Assembly: GCF_001557235.1 (NCBI RefSeq)
Contig: NZ_LSJI01000118.1
Coordinates: 5,450-69,449 of the forward strand
Source of the DNA: Phenylobacterium sp. CCH9-H3
GTDB taxonomy: Bacteria; Pseudomonadota; Alphaproteobacteria; Caulobacterales; Caulobacteraceae
Length of the DNA stretch: 64,000 nucleotides
Direction of reading: 5' to 3'
In this document: piece by piece, positions 1 to 8,941 of the stretch
How the letters are laid out: each line of letters begins with the position of its first letter
Position numbering within the stretch: the first letter of the stretch is position 1
Notes under the pieces: generated by a model
What the model saw: only the letters and a program-made list of their open reading frames with translations
Told to the model about the DNA's origin: nothing
The model's database searches: none
Position numbers and translations under genes: made by a program

Positions 1-2
1 TA

Positions 3-164
3 AGGAGCTTTATCGCCGAATATCCCGGCGGCGGCGCCTTCCTGGCGATGGTGACGGACCCCGAGTACGGCGAACTGGTCAAGCACCGGCAGGCGGCGGT
101 GGAGGATTCGCGCCTGATCTGCATGGCCCCGGTGGCGGACCCTGGGGAGGGGTTCGGGGAGTAG
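3..164 (+). CDS. DUF1330 family protein, C-terminal part
   Basis: The frame is open from the window edge to a TAG stop, giving the last 53 residues of a protein whose start lies outside the window. The segment around FLAMVTDPEY and the following KHRQAAVEDSRLI resembles the end of DUF1330 proteins, small ferredoxin-like-fold proteins of unknown activity. It converges on the dioxygenase gene with only 8 bases between the stops. The family call rests on a short segment and is moderate. Confidence 0.55.
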   Translation, partial: RSFIAEYPGGGAFLAMVTDPEYGELVKHRQAAVEDSRLICMAPVADPGEGFGE

Positions 165-172
165 CTGAGCCG

Positions 173-1195
173 CTACTCCGCCGCGTCCAGCCGGCTGATC
201 ACCCGCTTGTCGTTCCAGTGGGTGTCGATGTTGCGCCGGAAGTAGGGCGGCCGATCGGACAGCACCTCGGTCTCCAGCCACAGCCGCTTCAGGTGGCGGA
301 TCTTTCCCGCCGAGCGGTCGTCCTGGTATTCGGTGCGGCCGTGCAGGACGTGGAAGTTGTTGACGAACTGCATGTCGCCGGGCTCGAAGCCCATGATCAC
401 CGAATAGCGGCCGCTCTCGGCCGCGTCCTCGATCCAGGTCAGGGCTTCCCGGGCCTTGTCGGTCAGACGGGGAGCGTCGGGGATGCGCTGGGAGGCGCGG
501 ATGTATTGCGGGATCGCCCGTACGAACAGGCGGTCGTTCCATTCAGTGAACACCGGCACCGTGTACCAGCCCTTGGTCGCCGGCTTCTGCTCGCCGCGGA
601 AATCGTAGGGCTGGGGCAGATACATTTCCGCCGCCAGGTCCGGCCGCTCCCGCACCAAGTCGTTGTGCAGGGCGACCGAGTTGGCCACGCCCGAGAGGCC
701 GCCGGAGACGCCATTGGCCAAGCACATCAGACCCACGAGGTCCGCGCCGTCGCAGTGGTAGCCGAGCTTGATGCCGCCCAGCTCGTTGCCGCGGGCGGTG
801 GGGTCGTCCAGGGCCTTGCCCTGGTCGGTGACGTCGCCCAACAGGTGGCCGTACTTGTTCTGCGCCCAGGGTTTGCCCAGGTGCATGCCGATGCCCCAGT
901 AGATCAGGCACATCTCGTCGTTGGAGTAGTGGTCGCGTTCAACGCCGCGGATGCGCACGAAGCCGCGGCCGTTGATCAGCTCGTTCTCGATCCGCTTCAG
1001 CCGAGCCGCCAGGGTCGGCAGGGGAAAGTCCGCCGCGCCGATATCCAGCAGATCGCTGGACTTGGCGCCCGCATGCTCCACAGCCGCGGCGATCTCGTCG
1101 CACTCGGCCTGGGTCAGCATCTCCGTCCACGCGGTCGGATCGGCGACATCCTCGGCGCGCCATTCGCAATGGGTTTCCAGAAGCCTGGGGGTCAT
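173..1195 (-). CDS. TauD/TfdA-type Fe(II)/2-oxoglutarate dioxygenase
   Basis: About 340 residues, a normal length for the TauD/TfdA superfamily, which hydroxylates small organic substrates using Fe(II), 2-oxoglutarate and O2. The iron-binding HxD appears in GYHCDGADLVG near the middle, and the distal histidine in FHVLHGRTEYQD towards the C-terminus. Two ATGs lie six bases apart. The GGAGGG ribosome site directly abuts the first and is correctly spaced for the second, so the second was chosen. It follows the D-aminoacylase-like gene after a 13-base gap, so the two are probably co-transcribed. The substrate cannot be told from sequence. Confidence 0.85.
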   Translation of the reverse strand: MTPRLLETHCEWRAEDVADPTAWTEMLTQAECDEIAAAVEHAGAKSSDLLDIGAADFPLPTLAARLKRIENELINGRGFVRIRGVERDHYSNDEMCLIYWGIGMHLGKPWAQNKYGHLLGDVTDQGKALDDPTARGNELGGIKLGYHCDGADLVGLMCLANGVSGGLSGVANSVALHNDLVRERPDLAAEMYLPQPYDFRGEQKPATKGWYTVPVFTEWNDRLFVRAIPQYIRASQRIPDAPRLTDKAREALTWIEDAAESGRYSVIMGFEPGDMQFVNNFHVLHGRTEYQDDRSAGKIRHLKRLWLETEVLSDRPPYFRRNIDTHWNDKRVISRLDAAE

Positions 1196-1208
1196 GGTCA
1201 TCCCTCCC

Positions 1209-2939
1209 CTATTCCGCCGCCATTGCCGACGGCGCAGCCTGGGCGCCGCGTAGCAGCCGGCCCGGTAGCGCGCCGGTGGGCTCGCCGTTGCGATAGGTGA
1301 CGTCGCCGGCGACTATGGTCACCACATAGCCGTCGGCCCGCTGGATCAGCCGCCGCCCACCCGCCGGCAGATCGTAGGCGACCTCCGGCGCGCGAAGGCG
1401 CAGATGGTCGTAATCGATGACGTTGAGGTCGGCGCGCAGCCCGACCGCGATCCGGCCGCGGTCGAACAGCCCCACCGATTCGGCGGTGTCACGGCACTGC
1501 ATGCGGATCACCGCCTCCAGGGGCAGCTTGGGGCCCCGGGTGCGGTCGCGGGTCCAGTGGGTGAGCAGGCTGGTTGGGAAGCTGCCGTCGCAGATCATGC
1601 CCACATGGGCGCCGCCGTCGCTGAGGCCCGGCACCGTGTTGGGATCGGTGAGCATCTCATAGGCCGCGTCGAGGGAGCCGTCGGCGTAGTTGAGGAAGGG
1701 CACATAGAGCATACCCTTGCCGTCCTGCGACAGCATGTGGTCGAGGGCGACCGCCTCGTTACTGAGGCCGCGCGCGCGGGCCTGGAAGGCCACCGTGGAT
1801 TCCTCGGTCGGCTCGTAATCGGGCTCGGCGGCCATCAGATGCATCTGGTCCCAGGCCTGGACCATGCCGCGGGCGCCGTCCGTGGGATTTTCCGACAACA
1901 GCTGCGCGCGCACCGCCGGATTGCGCAGGCGAGCCAGCTTTTCGGCGAGGGGCAGCTTGGCCATCTCGCGATAGGTGGGATGGAAGCTGAATGGGGTCAT
2001 AGTCAGCTCCAGGCCGAACAGCACCCCGACGGGCCGCGCGGCCACCTGAGCCTTCATCGGCAGGCCGGCGGCCACCGCGTCGGCGAGGGCGGCCAGCAGC
2101 ACCTTGTAGGCCCGGGGCCCGCGCGGGCTCTGCACCAGGGTGAAGGCCAACGGTCGGCCGGAGGCCTCCACCAGCCGGCGCATCATGGCGAACTCGGCCT
2201 CGGGATCGTTGAAGTCGGACACGAACTGCAGCGTGCCGCGGCCGGCGGCCTTCAGCCCCATCGCGATGCCCATCAGTTCGTCTTCGCCCGCGGTGAGCGT
2301 CGGAGTCGGCTGACCGTCGCTGGTGCGGTGGTTGAGTGTGCGGGAGGTGGAAAAGCCCATGGCCCCGACCTCGGCCGCGCGGCGGGCGATGGCGGCCATG
2401 GCGGCGATGTCGGCTGGGGTTGCGGCCTCGCGATTGGCGCCGCGCTCGCCCATCACATTCACCCGCACCGCGGCGTGGGGCAACTGGGCGCCGATGTCGA
2501 TGTCGAAGCGCCGCCGGCTGAGCGCGTCCAGGTAGTCGGGGAAACTCTCCCAGTTCCAGGGCAGGCCCTGGCTGAGCACCGGGAAGGGGATGTCCTCCAC
2601 CCCCTCCATCAAGCGCACCAGCCGGTCGTGGTCCTCGGGTTTGCAGGGGGCGAAGCCCACCCCGCAATTGCCCATGATCACGCTGGTCACCCCGTGCCAG
2701 GACGAGGGCTGCATGCGCTCGTCCCAGGTGGCCTGGCCGTCATAGTGGGTATGGACGTCGACGAAGCCGGGGCTGACCAGCTTGCCGCGGGCTTCGATCT
2801 CCTCGCGGCCCCGGCCGTTCACCTGGCCGACAGCGACGATGCGGCCGTCCTTGATCCCGACATCGGCCTCACGGCCCGTCGCGCCCGTGCCGTCCACCAG
2901 ATGGCCACCGCGCACGACCAGATCGTAAGCCTGTTCCAT
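1209..2939 (-). CDS. N-acyl-D-amino-acid deacylase family amidohydrolase
   Basis: The 576-residue protein has the layout of D-aminoacylase-type amidohydrolases, which remove acyl groups from N-acyl-D-amino acids or related amides with a metal centre. Visible marks are the early metal-binding DVHTHYDGQ, the GNCGVGFAP block, [11 protein letters not shown] and the late SDGGAHVGM motif. The frame is open 18 codons further upstream, but the ATG used here has a well-placed AAGGAAA ribosome site. It is the first gene of a probable two-gene unit with the TauD-type dioxygenase. Many such proteins are annotated without known substrate, so only the family is claimed. Confidence 0.88.
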   Translation of the reverse strand: MEQAYDLVVRGGHLVDGTGATGREADVGIKDGRIVAVGQVNGRGREEIEARGKLVSPGFVDVHTHYDGQATWDERMQPSSWHGVTSVIMGNCGVGFAPCKPEDHDRLVRLMEGVEDIPFPVLSQGLPWNWESFPDYLDALSRRRFDIDIGAQLPHAAVRVNVMGERGANREAATPADIAAMAAIARRAAEVGAMGFSTSRTLNHRTSDGQPTPTLTAGEDELMGIAMGLKAAGRGTLQFVSDFNDPEAEFAMMRRLVEASGRPLAFTLVQSPRGPRAYKVLLAALADAVAAGLPMKAQVAARPVGVLFGLELTMTPFSFHPTYREMAKLPLAEKLARLRNPAVRAQLLSENPTDGARGMVQAWDQMHLMAAEPDYEPTEESTVAFQARARGLSNEAVALDHMLSQDGKGMLYVPFLNYADGSLDAAYEMLTDPNTVPGLSDGGAHVGMICDGSFPTSLLTHWTRDRTRGPKLPLEAVIRMQCRDTAESVGLFDRGRIAVGLRADLNVIDYDHLRLRAPEVAYDLPAGGRRLIQRADGYVVTIVAGDVTYRNGEPTGALPGRLLRGAQAAPSAMAAE

Positions 2940-3179
2940 GACCCGCGTTTCCTTATCGTTGTTTAGTCGATATTTCCCATATGGCCGGCGCATCCTGACA
3001 TCTTGGTGGACGATAACCCCGGCCCGCGGCGGAGATCAATACCGGCGATCCCGTGATCGCGCTGTTCGCCGCCTGATCGGCGATGTGTTCGCCATTTCGA
3101 TGGGAATTCCCTGCTCTTGGCCGACGTCTGGACGCACGTCTCCTGTCGATGGTCCACCAGGCCGGTAAGGGTATCCCCC

Positions 3180-3718
3180 TCAACATCGTGGCAGCGGCGA
3201 CGGACGCAACGACGCGATGGCGTCGAGGATCTGCTGGAACAAGTCGTGCGAGACCATGACCTCGGCCATTTGGAACGTGATCGACCGCCCGTGCCGGACG
3301 ACCTTCGCGCCGATCTTCACCAGCCGGTCGCGCAATGTGGTCATCGACCAATGGCTGACCTCATTGGGAAACGTCAGTGTGCGGAGGAAGTTGGCGAGGT
3401 TGTAGGCCAGGGCATGCAGTCGCAGCCGCACGGCGTTGGCGGCGAAGCGGCGGCAGGACAGGCGGGTCCAGACGATCGCGTTCTTTCCCTCCTTGATGTG
3501 CTGCTCCGCCGTACCCCGCTGATTGTAGAACAGCGTCACCCGTTCCGGCGGCCGGCTTATGTTGGTCACAATGAACCCGACGCGCGGAAACAACTCGCCG
3601 GGGTGCCACTCGACCTTCGCTACCACGCGGCGGGCCTTGTTCCACGAGGCCGCCTGATAGCTGAAGCTGGCGTAATAACGGCGGACATCACGCCAGAGCC
3701 CGGTCGCCGTTGCGACAT
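3180..3718 (-). pseudogene. IS1380-family transposase, C-terminal remnant
   Basis: The frame encodes the last part of a DDE transposase of the IS1380 family. Typical blocks are VAKVEWHPGELFPRVGFIV, FYNQRGTAEQHIKEGKNA and the following region with RFAANAVRLRLHALAYN. Matching sequence continues upstream of the first possible start, through FSYQAASWNKARRV, until an in-frame stop near 3717. The N-terminal half, with most of the catalytic domain, is therefore gone. Full-length members have roughly 450 residues, so this copy cannot be active. It marks the left border of the AT-richer block. I could not find both terminal inverted repeats. Confidence 0.85.
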
Positions 3719-3743
3719 CTGATCATGGTGTCAGCTTGCGCGG

Positions 3744-3767
3744 GTCTTCCCGGAAGGCCGGGAAGAC
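3744..3767. repeat. Perfect 10-bp inverted repeat beside the transposase remnant
   Basis: GTCTTCCCGG and its exact complement are separated by four bases. The hairpin lies between the transposase remnant and the GMC oxidoreductase stop. It may be a terminator stem for the oxidoreductase gene, without a U-tract, or part of the decayed IS. The sequence alone does not decide. Confidence 0.4.
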
Positions 3768-3876
3768 GTCAAGCGAGATGGGAAAGAGTAACTCCAGGGT
3801 TGAGGGGTCCGACGGCCCGCCCCTCCCGTCTCATCAATAGGTCAGCCAAGCCTCAGACACATCTCGGCTTACGGAG

Positions 3877-5634
3877 TTACGGCCCAGGATTGGAACGGTC
3901 ACCAACGTCGAGGACAAGCGTGTATCGTGTATCTGTCTTCATCGTTCTTAATATCTCTCTTGCCGCCATCGCCTTCCCGAGGATCATGTCCGAAGCCTTT
4001 TCAGCGATCATCATCGTCGGTGCGTTGGTGTTGCCTGAAACGAGGCGCGGCATGACCGAGGCGTCTACGACGCGCAGCGCCTCAACGCCTCGCACCCGGA
4101 GCTGCGAATCTACCACAGCCATAGGCCCGCGGCCCATCATGCAGGTGCCGACCGGGTGGTAGATGGTGGTGCCGCCCATGCGAGCATAAGTCAGCAACAT
4201 TTCGTCAGTCTCGAATCCTAGCCCGGGGTTCATCTCGTGGTCGATGTAGCGAGCGAGAGCCGGTTGGCTCGCTATCTTGCGTCCCCACTTAAGGCCCGCA
4301 ATCGCGACCTCTTGGTCGAGCGGATCGGCCAAATAGTTGGGCGCGATAGCTGGGTAAACGCTGGAGTCGGCCGACTTGATGCGGATCGTGCCACGGCTTT
4401 CAGGGCGCAGTTGGCAGGGAGCGATGGTGAGGCCTGGCTCACCTTCAAGTTCCATCTTCTGCTGGGTGGCGAGCTTTTCTGCGTCCATGGTGGCCGGCAA
4501 GATATGGAACTGGATGTCAGGTGTAGAGAGATCGGGCCGCGATTTGACGAAGGCGGCGATATGCGCGGCCGACAGCGTGAGAAGCCCCCGCCTCAAGAAG
4601 GCGTACTTCAGGGCCTCCCCCACGAGTCGCCGACCTTTAGACATCTCATTGACGGAGAGGACCCCCTTCTTCAACCGGTAACGCAGGCCGACCACGTAGT
4701 GATCCTGCAGGTTTTCGCCTACGCCCGGCACGTCCGCCACCACGGGAATTCCGTGCTCTTGCAGAAGGGCCGCAGGACCGACGCCAGAAAGCTGTAGGAG
4801 TTGGGGCGAATTGACCGCGCCGCCGGCCAGGATCACCTCGGCATTGGCTGTCGCCGTCCGTCGCATACCGTTCTGGGTGAACTCGACGCCGACCGCGCGC
4901 TTCTCCCGGAAGAGGACCCGGGTGGCGAGGGAACCGGTTTCAACGACAAGGTTCGATCGCTTCAGAACCGGATGTAGATATGCGACCGCGGCGGACCAGC
5001 GCCGGCCGTTCTTCATTGTCACCTGGAACCAAGTCGCCCCTTCCTGCTGAGCGGCGTTCAGATCCTCTATACGCGGCAGGCCCGCCTGCACACATGCATC
5101 TATGACGGCGTCCGACACAGGATGGCCGTCGCGCATGTCGGAGACGTTTAGGGGGCCACCCGTGGCGTTCCAATCGTCCGCTCCGCGCTCCTGATGCTGC
5201 GAACGCAGAAAATACGGCTTCACATCATCATAGGACCAGCCTTCGCATCCGAGCTGCCGCCAGCCATCATAATCCTCCCGCTGGCCGCGAATGTAGAGCA
5301 TCGCGTTGATTGAGGATGAGCCGCCCAACACCTTGCCACGCGGCCAGGCATGCTGACGCCCGCCCGAGCCGGGATCGGGTTCGGTTTGGTAGAGCCAGTT
5401 GACCTTCGGATCCTTTAACGTCTGCGAGTAACCCACAGGGACATGGATCATCACATTCGATAAGAATTGTGAGGGGTTATGCATCGGCCGGTCGTCGCCG
5501 CCTGCTTCCAATAGAAGCACGCGCGTCTTGCCGTCAGCGGTAAGACGATTGGCGAGGACGCATCCTGCCGATCCCGCACCCACGATAATGTAGTCCACCT
5601 GCAGGCTAATGGCACGAACTCCAACGCTTACCAA
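3877..5634 (-). CDS. GMC family FAD-dependent oxidoreductase (choline-dehydrogenase-like)
   Basis: A GMC flavoprotein that oxidises an alcohol to an aldehyde or ketone. The N-terminal FAD-binding fold starts with DYIIVGAGSAGCVLANRL. The GMC signature WPRGKVLGGSSSINAM follows, and the C-terminal domain has the catalytic-type YHPVGTCMMG and the closing NTNAPTMMIAEKASDMI. The usual family C-terminus is at that point, but the frame runs about 30 more residues into DNA next to the IS remnant, so the tail may be a junction artefact. No ATG is present. The frame opens at a TTG, and a GTG 12 codons later is an alternative; neither has a good ribosome site. The neighbours suggest a role in breakdown of an alicyclic or terpenoid-like compound (inference). 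Confidence 0.85.
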   Translation of the reverse strand: MVSVGVRAISLQVDYIIVGAGSAGCVLANRLTADGKTRVLLLEAGGDDRPMHNPSQFLSNVMIHVPVGYSQTLKDPKVNWLYQTEPDPGSGGRQHAWPRGKVLGGSSSINAMLYIRGQREDYDGWRQLGCEGWSYDDVKPYFLRSQHQERGADDWNATGGPLNVSDMRDGHPVSDAVIDACVQAGLPRIEDLNAAQQEGATWFQVTMKNGRRWSAAVAYLHPVLKRSNLVVETGSLATRVLFREKRAVGVEFTQNGMRRTATANAEVILAGGAVNSPQLLQLSGVGPAALLQEHGIPVVADVPGVGENLQDHYVVGLRYRLKKGVLSVNEMSKGRRLVGEALKYAFLRRGLLTLSAAHIAAFVKSRPDLSTPDIQFHILPATMDAEKLATQQKMELEGEPGLTIAPCQLRPESRGTIRIKSADSSVYPAIAPNYLADPLDQEVAIAGLKWGRKIASQPALARYIDHEMNPGLGFETDEMLLTYARMGGTTIYHPVGTCMMGRGPMAVVDSQLRVRGVEALRVVDASVMPRLVSGNTNAPTMMIAEKASDMILGKAMAAREILRTMKTDTRYTLVLDVGDRSNPGP

Positions 5635-5944
5635 ATATCAATATTGCACGACCATAGTCGATAAGCCTTGAGCCGAGATGTACGAACAATAACGCCATCG
5701 TTTTAGAGGAAATATTGCTCTGGAATACCTGGCGGATATGGCCCTTCCCTTCTCGGAAAGCTACAGTATTGAAGAGTCCACCGCTGATGGTTGTGCGCTC
5801 GGGCAGCGAACGCCGAGTCCTAAAGGGATTTTCTTTCACTATCAGCATTCGTGTCATTCGGTCGCCCGCCTCTTTTCGTCTTAGATCGCCGTTGGGAACC
5901 AGCGGACCTGAATCGGTGGTCCGCCTTGCCTGATTGGGAACGCC
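5635..5944. other. Intergenic stretch within the acquired block
   Basis: About 310 bases between the SDR gene and the GMC oxidoreductase gene, AT-richer than the flanking genome. On the minus strand it contains an 83-codon open frame at 5606-5857, which has a plausible GGCGGG ribosome site but no recognisable domain and overlaps the GMC start. I see no convincing gene. It more probably holds the leader and promoter of the oxidoreductase gene or a decayed reading frame. Confidence 0.4.
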
Positions 5945-6844
5945 TCAACCGCCAATCGCATCCGGCTGTCTCGACTTGCTGATGAGGTCCTTGACGATTG
6001 GGCCGAGTTCGTTCGGGTCGAAACGCCGCTTCGGATTTATGGCCGGCCCGCGATGCCAGCGCTCGAAGACTGTCAGCCGCCCCCCCGTGGATTCGAAGAC
6101 CTGGCCCGTCACGTCCTTCGACTCGCTGCTCCCGAGCCAGACGACGATCGGTGCGATATTGGCAGGATCACGGGGGTTCCACTCACCCGCAGGCACCTCG
6201 ACGCCGTAACCAAGATCTTCCGTCATCCGGGTAAGCGCCCCCGGCGAGATCGCGTTCACCGTGACCCCGTAGCGCGCGAGCTCCATCGCCGCGGTAATCG
6301 TAAAGGCGGCGATGCCCGCCTTGGCCGCGCCATAGTTGCATTGCCCCTGATTGCCCAGTAACCCGGAAACAGAAGTAGTATTGATGATCCGAGCGTCGAC
6401 TGGATTGCCTTCCTTGGCGCGCGCCCGCCAATAATCAGCGGCGTGGCGAGCTGGACAAAAAGTGCCGCGAAGATGAACCTTGATGACCGCATCCCATTCG
6501 TCGATCGCCATGTTGGCCAGCATGCGATCGCGCAAAATGCCAGCGTTGCTCACGAGAACATCGAGGCTGCCAAAAGTCGCGGTCGCCTGATCGATCATCC
6601 GTTTGGCGCCCTCCCAATCTGATACGTCGTCGCCATTGGCGACCGCCTCTCCTCCCATCGCCCTGATTTCCGCCACCACGGCTTCAGCGGGTTCGCTCGA
6701 TCTGCCCTCCCCCGTCCGCTCGCTACCGAGATCATTCACCACAATCCTGGCGCCTTGGCGCGCAAACTCTAGGCAGTGCTCCCGCCCTATACCCCTCGCC
6801 CCACCCGTCACAATGACGACGCGCCCCTCGCACAATCCAGCCAT
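5945..6844 (-). CDS. Short-chain dehydrogenase, MFE-2 / 3-hydroxyacyl-CoA dehydrogenase-like
   Basis: A 299-residue SDR. The nucleotide-binding TGGARGIG is at residues 13-20, SNAG near 99-102, and the catalytic triad is S158, Y171 and K175. The segment VVNDLGSERTGEGRSS and the long insertion before AVVAEIRAMGGEAVAN match the subgroup related to the dehydrogenase domain of peroxisomal multifunctional enzyme 2, which oxidises 3-hydroxyacyl-CoA esters. The C-terminus has about 30 residues more than a classical SDR. It lies 24 bases after the acyl-CoA ligase gene and probably shares its transcript. A CoA-ester substrate is inferred from family and neighbours. Confidence 0.85.
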   Translation of the reverse strand: MAGLCEGRVVIVTGGARGIGREHCLEFARQGARIVVNDLGSERTGEGRSSEPAEAVVAEIRAMGGEAVANGDDVSDWEGAKRMIDQATATFGSLDVLVSNAGILRDRMLANMAIDEWDAVIKVHLRGTFCPARHAADYWRARAKEGNPVDARIINTTSVSGLLGNQGQCNYGAAKAGIAAFTITAAMELARYGVTVNAISPGALTRMTEDLGYGVEVPAGEWNPRDPANIAPIVVWLGSSESKDVTGQVFESTGGRLTVFERWHRGPAINPKRRFDPNELGPIVKDLISKSRQPDAIGG

Positions 6845-6868
6845 TCCCAGATCCTTGTTTCGTTGGAT

Positions 6869-8434
6869 TTAGATCTTCTTCTCGCCCTGCCAGTATCTAT
6901 CGCGGACCGTTCGTCGCACGATCTTGCCGGTCTCAAGCCGCGGAAGATCATCGGCGAAATCGACGGTGCGCGGGCGTTTGTAAGTGGCGAGGCGCGCCGC
7001 CGCGAAGACCAGTATTTCCTGGGCAAGCGCCTCGTTGGGTTCGTATCCTTGGTTGAGTTGGACCACGGCCTTGACTTCTTCGCCCCAGTCCGGGTTAGGC
7101 ACGCCCACCGTCGCCACATCCTTGACCGCCGGGTGTTGGAGGACCTCCTGATCGATTTCCGATGGATAGATATTCACTCCGCCAGAGATGATTACCTCGG
7201 CGCTGCGACCGGTCAGAAAGAGAAATCCATCCTCGTCCACGTAGCCCAGATCGCCCATCGTGTAGAACGCTCCACGGTAGACGCCTGCAGTCTTCTCCGG
7301 AGCTTTGAAGTACTCGAACCTCCCGGTCGCAGGCGCCTCGAAATAGACGGTTCCAACATCGCCCTGCGGCAATTCCTTACCATTCTCATCCTGAATCTGC
7401 ATGACGACCCCCGCAGTGGGCCTGCCTACAGAGCCAGGTTTGTTCAGCCACTCGGCCGGCTCGATGAACACCCCGCCGCCTTCGGTTGCGCCATAGTATT
7501 CGAAAACAACGGGCCCTAGCCATTCGAGCGCCGCCTGCTTCACATGCACCGGACATGGAGCCGCGCCGTGAAGCACCCAGCGCAGTGATGAAACATCATA
7601 TTTCGAGCGGATGTCGGGGGTGAGGTGGAGGAGCCGATTGAGCATCGTCGGCACGATGTGGGTATGGGTGATGCGATGCTGATCGACTAAACGGAGCATT
7701 GCCTCCGCATCCCATTTGTCCATCAGTAACGTGTGAACCCCCGCGGAGAGCGGGAGCAGGAGATTCAGGCTCAGAGGTGCGGCGTGATAGAGCGGTCCGG
7801 TCACCACCGAAACGTCGTCTGCGCCATTGAACTGCGCCGTCTCGACCATTTTTGCAAAAAGAGAGGAAGCTGGTGGCGCGCTGCCCCGATAGACTCCCTT
7901 AGGATGCCCCGTCGTGCCCGAAGTGTAGAGCATCTGACTGCCCAGAAGGGGATTTGGAACATTCTCGCCGGATTCGCGCGCCATCAACGTGTCGTATGAC
8001 GCGAAACCCTTGATCGGCCCGCCCACCGCGAGCTTGACGTGCAGACCAGACGTTGCGGAGGCCGCTTGGATCGAGGCTGCCGCGAGCCGTGCGTCAGCGA
8101 CGAAGGCCTTTGCCTCGCAGTTCTCGACGATATACGCGACTTCGTCAGCAGTAAGGTGCCAGTTGACCGGCGTTAGTCGGAACCCGGCGCGTTGGCAGGC
8201 GATGACCGTTTCGACGAATTCGGGTCGGTTAGCGCAGAGAAGCGCCACCCCATCGCCAGGCACCAAGCCGGCGCCCCGCAGCAACTCGGCGAGACGATTG
8301 GCCTGAGCGTTCAACTCCGAAAATGTGCGGTCGCCTCTTTCGGACGAAATCGCAAGGCGGTCTGGTGCGCGCGCGGCGTGCCAGGCGACAACCATGCCTT
8401 TGGCCGCAGCGTCCTCGAACGACATCCTAAGCAT
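6869..8434 (-). CDS. AMP-dependent acyl-CoA ligase (FadD-like)
   Basis: A 521-residue member of the ANL adenylating superfamily, which activates a carboxylic acid to its CoA thioester using ATP. The P-loop-like YTSGTTGHPKGV, the EYYGATEGGG core motif, the hinge-region YTMGDLGYVDEDGFLFLTGR and the C-terminal LPRLETGKIVRR with its catalytic lysine are all present. It is a clear paralog of the ligase at 39182-40765. Both share the NWHLTADE segment and overall layout, which suggests a similar alicyclic or aromatic side-chain substrate class. Two ATGs lie three codons apart at the start, and neither has a strong ribosome site. Confidence 0.9.
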   Translation of the reverse strand: MLRMSFEDAAAKGMVVAWHAARAPDRLAISSERGDRTFSELNAQANRLAELLRGAGLVPGDGVALLCANRPEFVETVIACQRAGFRLTPVNWHLTADEVAYIVENCEAKAFVADARLAAASIQAASATSGLHVKLAVGGPIKGFASYDTLMARESGENVPNPLLGSQMLYTSGTTGHPKGVYRGSAPPASSLFAKMVETAQFNGADDVSVVTGPLYHAAPLSLNLLLPLSAGVHTLLMDKWDAEAMLRLVDQHRITHTHIVPTMLNRLLHLTPDIRSKYDVSSLRWVLHGAAPCPVHVKQAALEWLGPVVFEYYGATEGGGVFIEPAEWLNKPGSVGRPTAGVVMQIQDENGKELPQGDVGTVYFEAPATGRFEYFKAPEKTAGVYRGAFYTMGDLGYVDEDGFLFLTGRSAEVIISGGVNIYPSEIDQEVLQHPAVKDVATVGVPNPDWGEEVKAVVQLNQGYEPNEALAQEILVFAAARLATYKRPRTVDFADDLPRLETGKIVRRTVRDRYWQGEKKI

Positions 8435-8548
8435 GGGTCACACCGTTTAGCCTCAAGCCGAGCAGCGGCTTATTGGATTGGGGAGCGATCTGAGATGGTC
8501 GCGCCATAACCGATCGAGGCTGAAGGCGCTTTCGATTCGGCGAGGCGG

Positions 8549-8941
8549 TCATAGAGGGGTGAACATCGGAATCGCGCAGCCGTCTTCGGCCTCGACAAAA
8601 TGAACACGGACCCTTTGCCCGATACAAAGCGCCCTGGCATCGCAGTCAACGATGTTGGTCAGCATCGTAACGCCCTCATTCAGAGTCACGTAGGCGATGA
8701 TGTATGGTGGGTCCGCCTGGCGTGTGACGGAGAAACTATAGATTTGACCGAGGCCCGATGTTTCCTTGAGTTCGGTATCAGTTGAGTAGCAAATTGGGCA
8801 TATCGAGCGTGGGTAGTAATGGTTTTCGCCGCAGGCATTGCAAGACCCGACCATGAGCCTGCCTTGTCCCGCCGCCTCCCAGAATAACCTATTCTCGACG
8901 TTCGTGACGACGCGGTGCTTGATTTTGTTCAGATTGCTCAT
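8549..8941 (-). CDS. DUF35 / OB-fold protein with zinc ribbon, thiolase partner
   Basis: A 130-residue protein with a rubredoxin-like zinc ribbon (C34, C37, C48, C51) followed by an OB-fold, the typical DUF35 arrangement. DUF35 proteins bind acyl-CoA and pair with thiolase-like proteins. In steroid degradation the DUF35 domain of ChsH2 supports the aldolase Ltp2. Its start overlaps the stop of the upstream thiolase-like gene by four bases (ATGA), which implies coupled translation and fixed stoichiometry. Function as the partner of that protein is a strong inference from context. Confidence 0.88.
   Translation of the reverse strand: MSNLNKIKHRVVTNVENRLFWEAAGQGRLMVGSCNACGENHYYPRSICPICYSTDTELKETSGLGQIYSFSVTRQADPPYIIAYVTLNEGVTMLTNIVDCDARALCIGQRVRVHFVEAEDGCAIPMFTPL

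Noticed and set aside
3788..3880. 8-base GTAACTCC/GGAGTTAC pair as IS terminal repeats
   Set aside because: Too short and inconsistent with the transposase position; no target duplication seen.
5606..5857. 83-codon minus-strand frame in the island gap
   Set aside because: It overlaps the GMC start and shows no recognisable domain.
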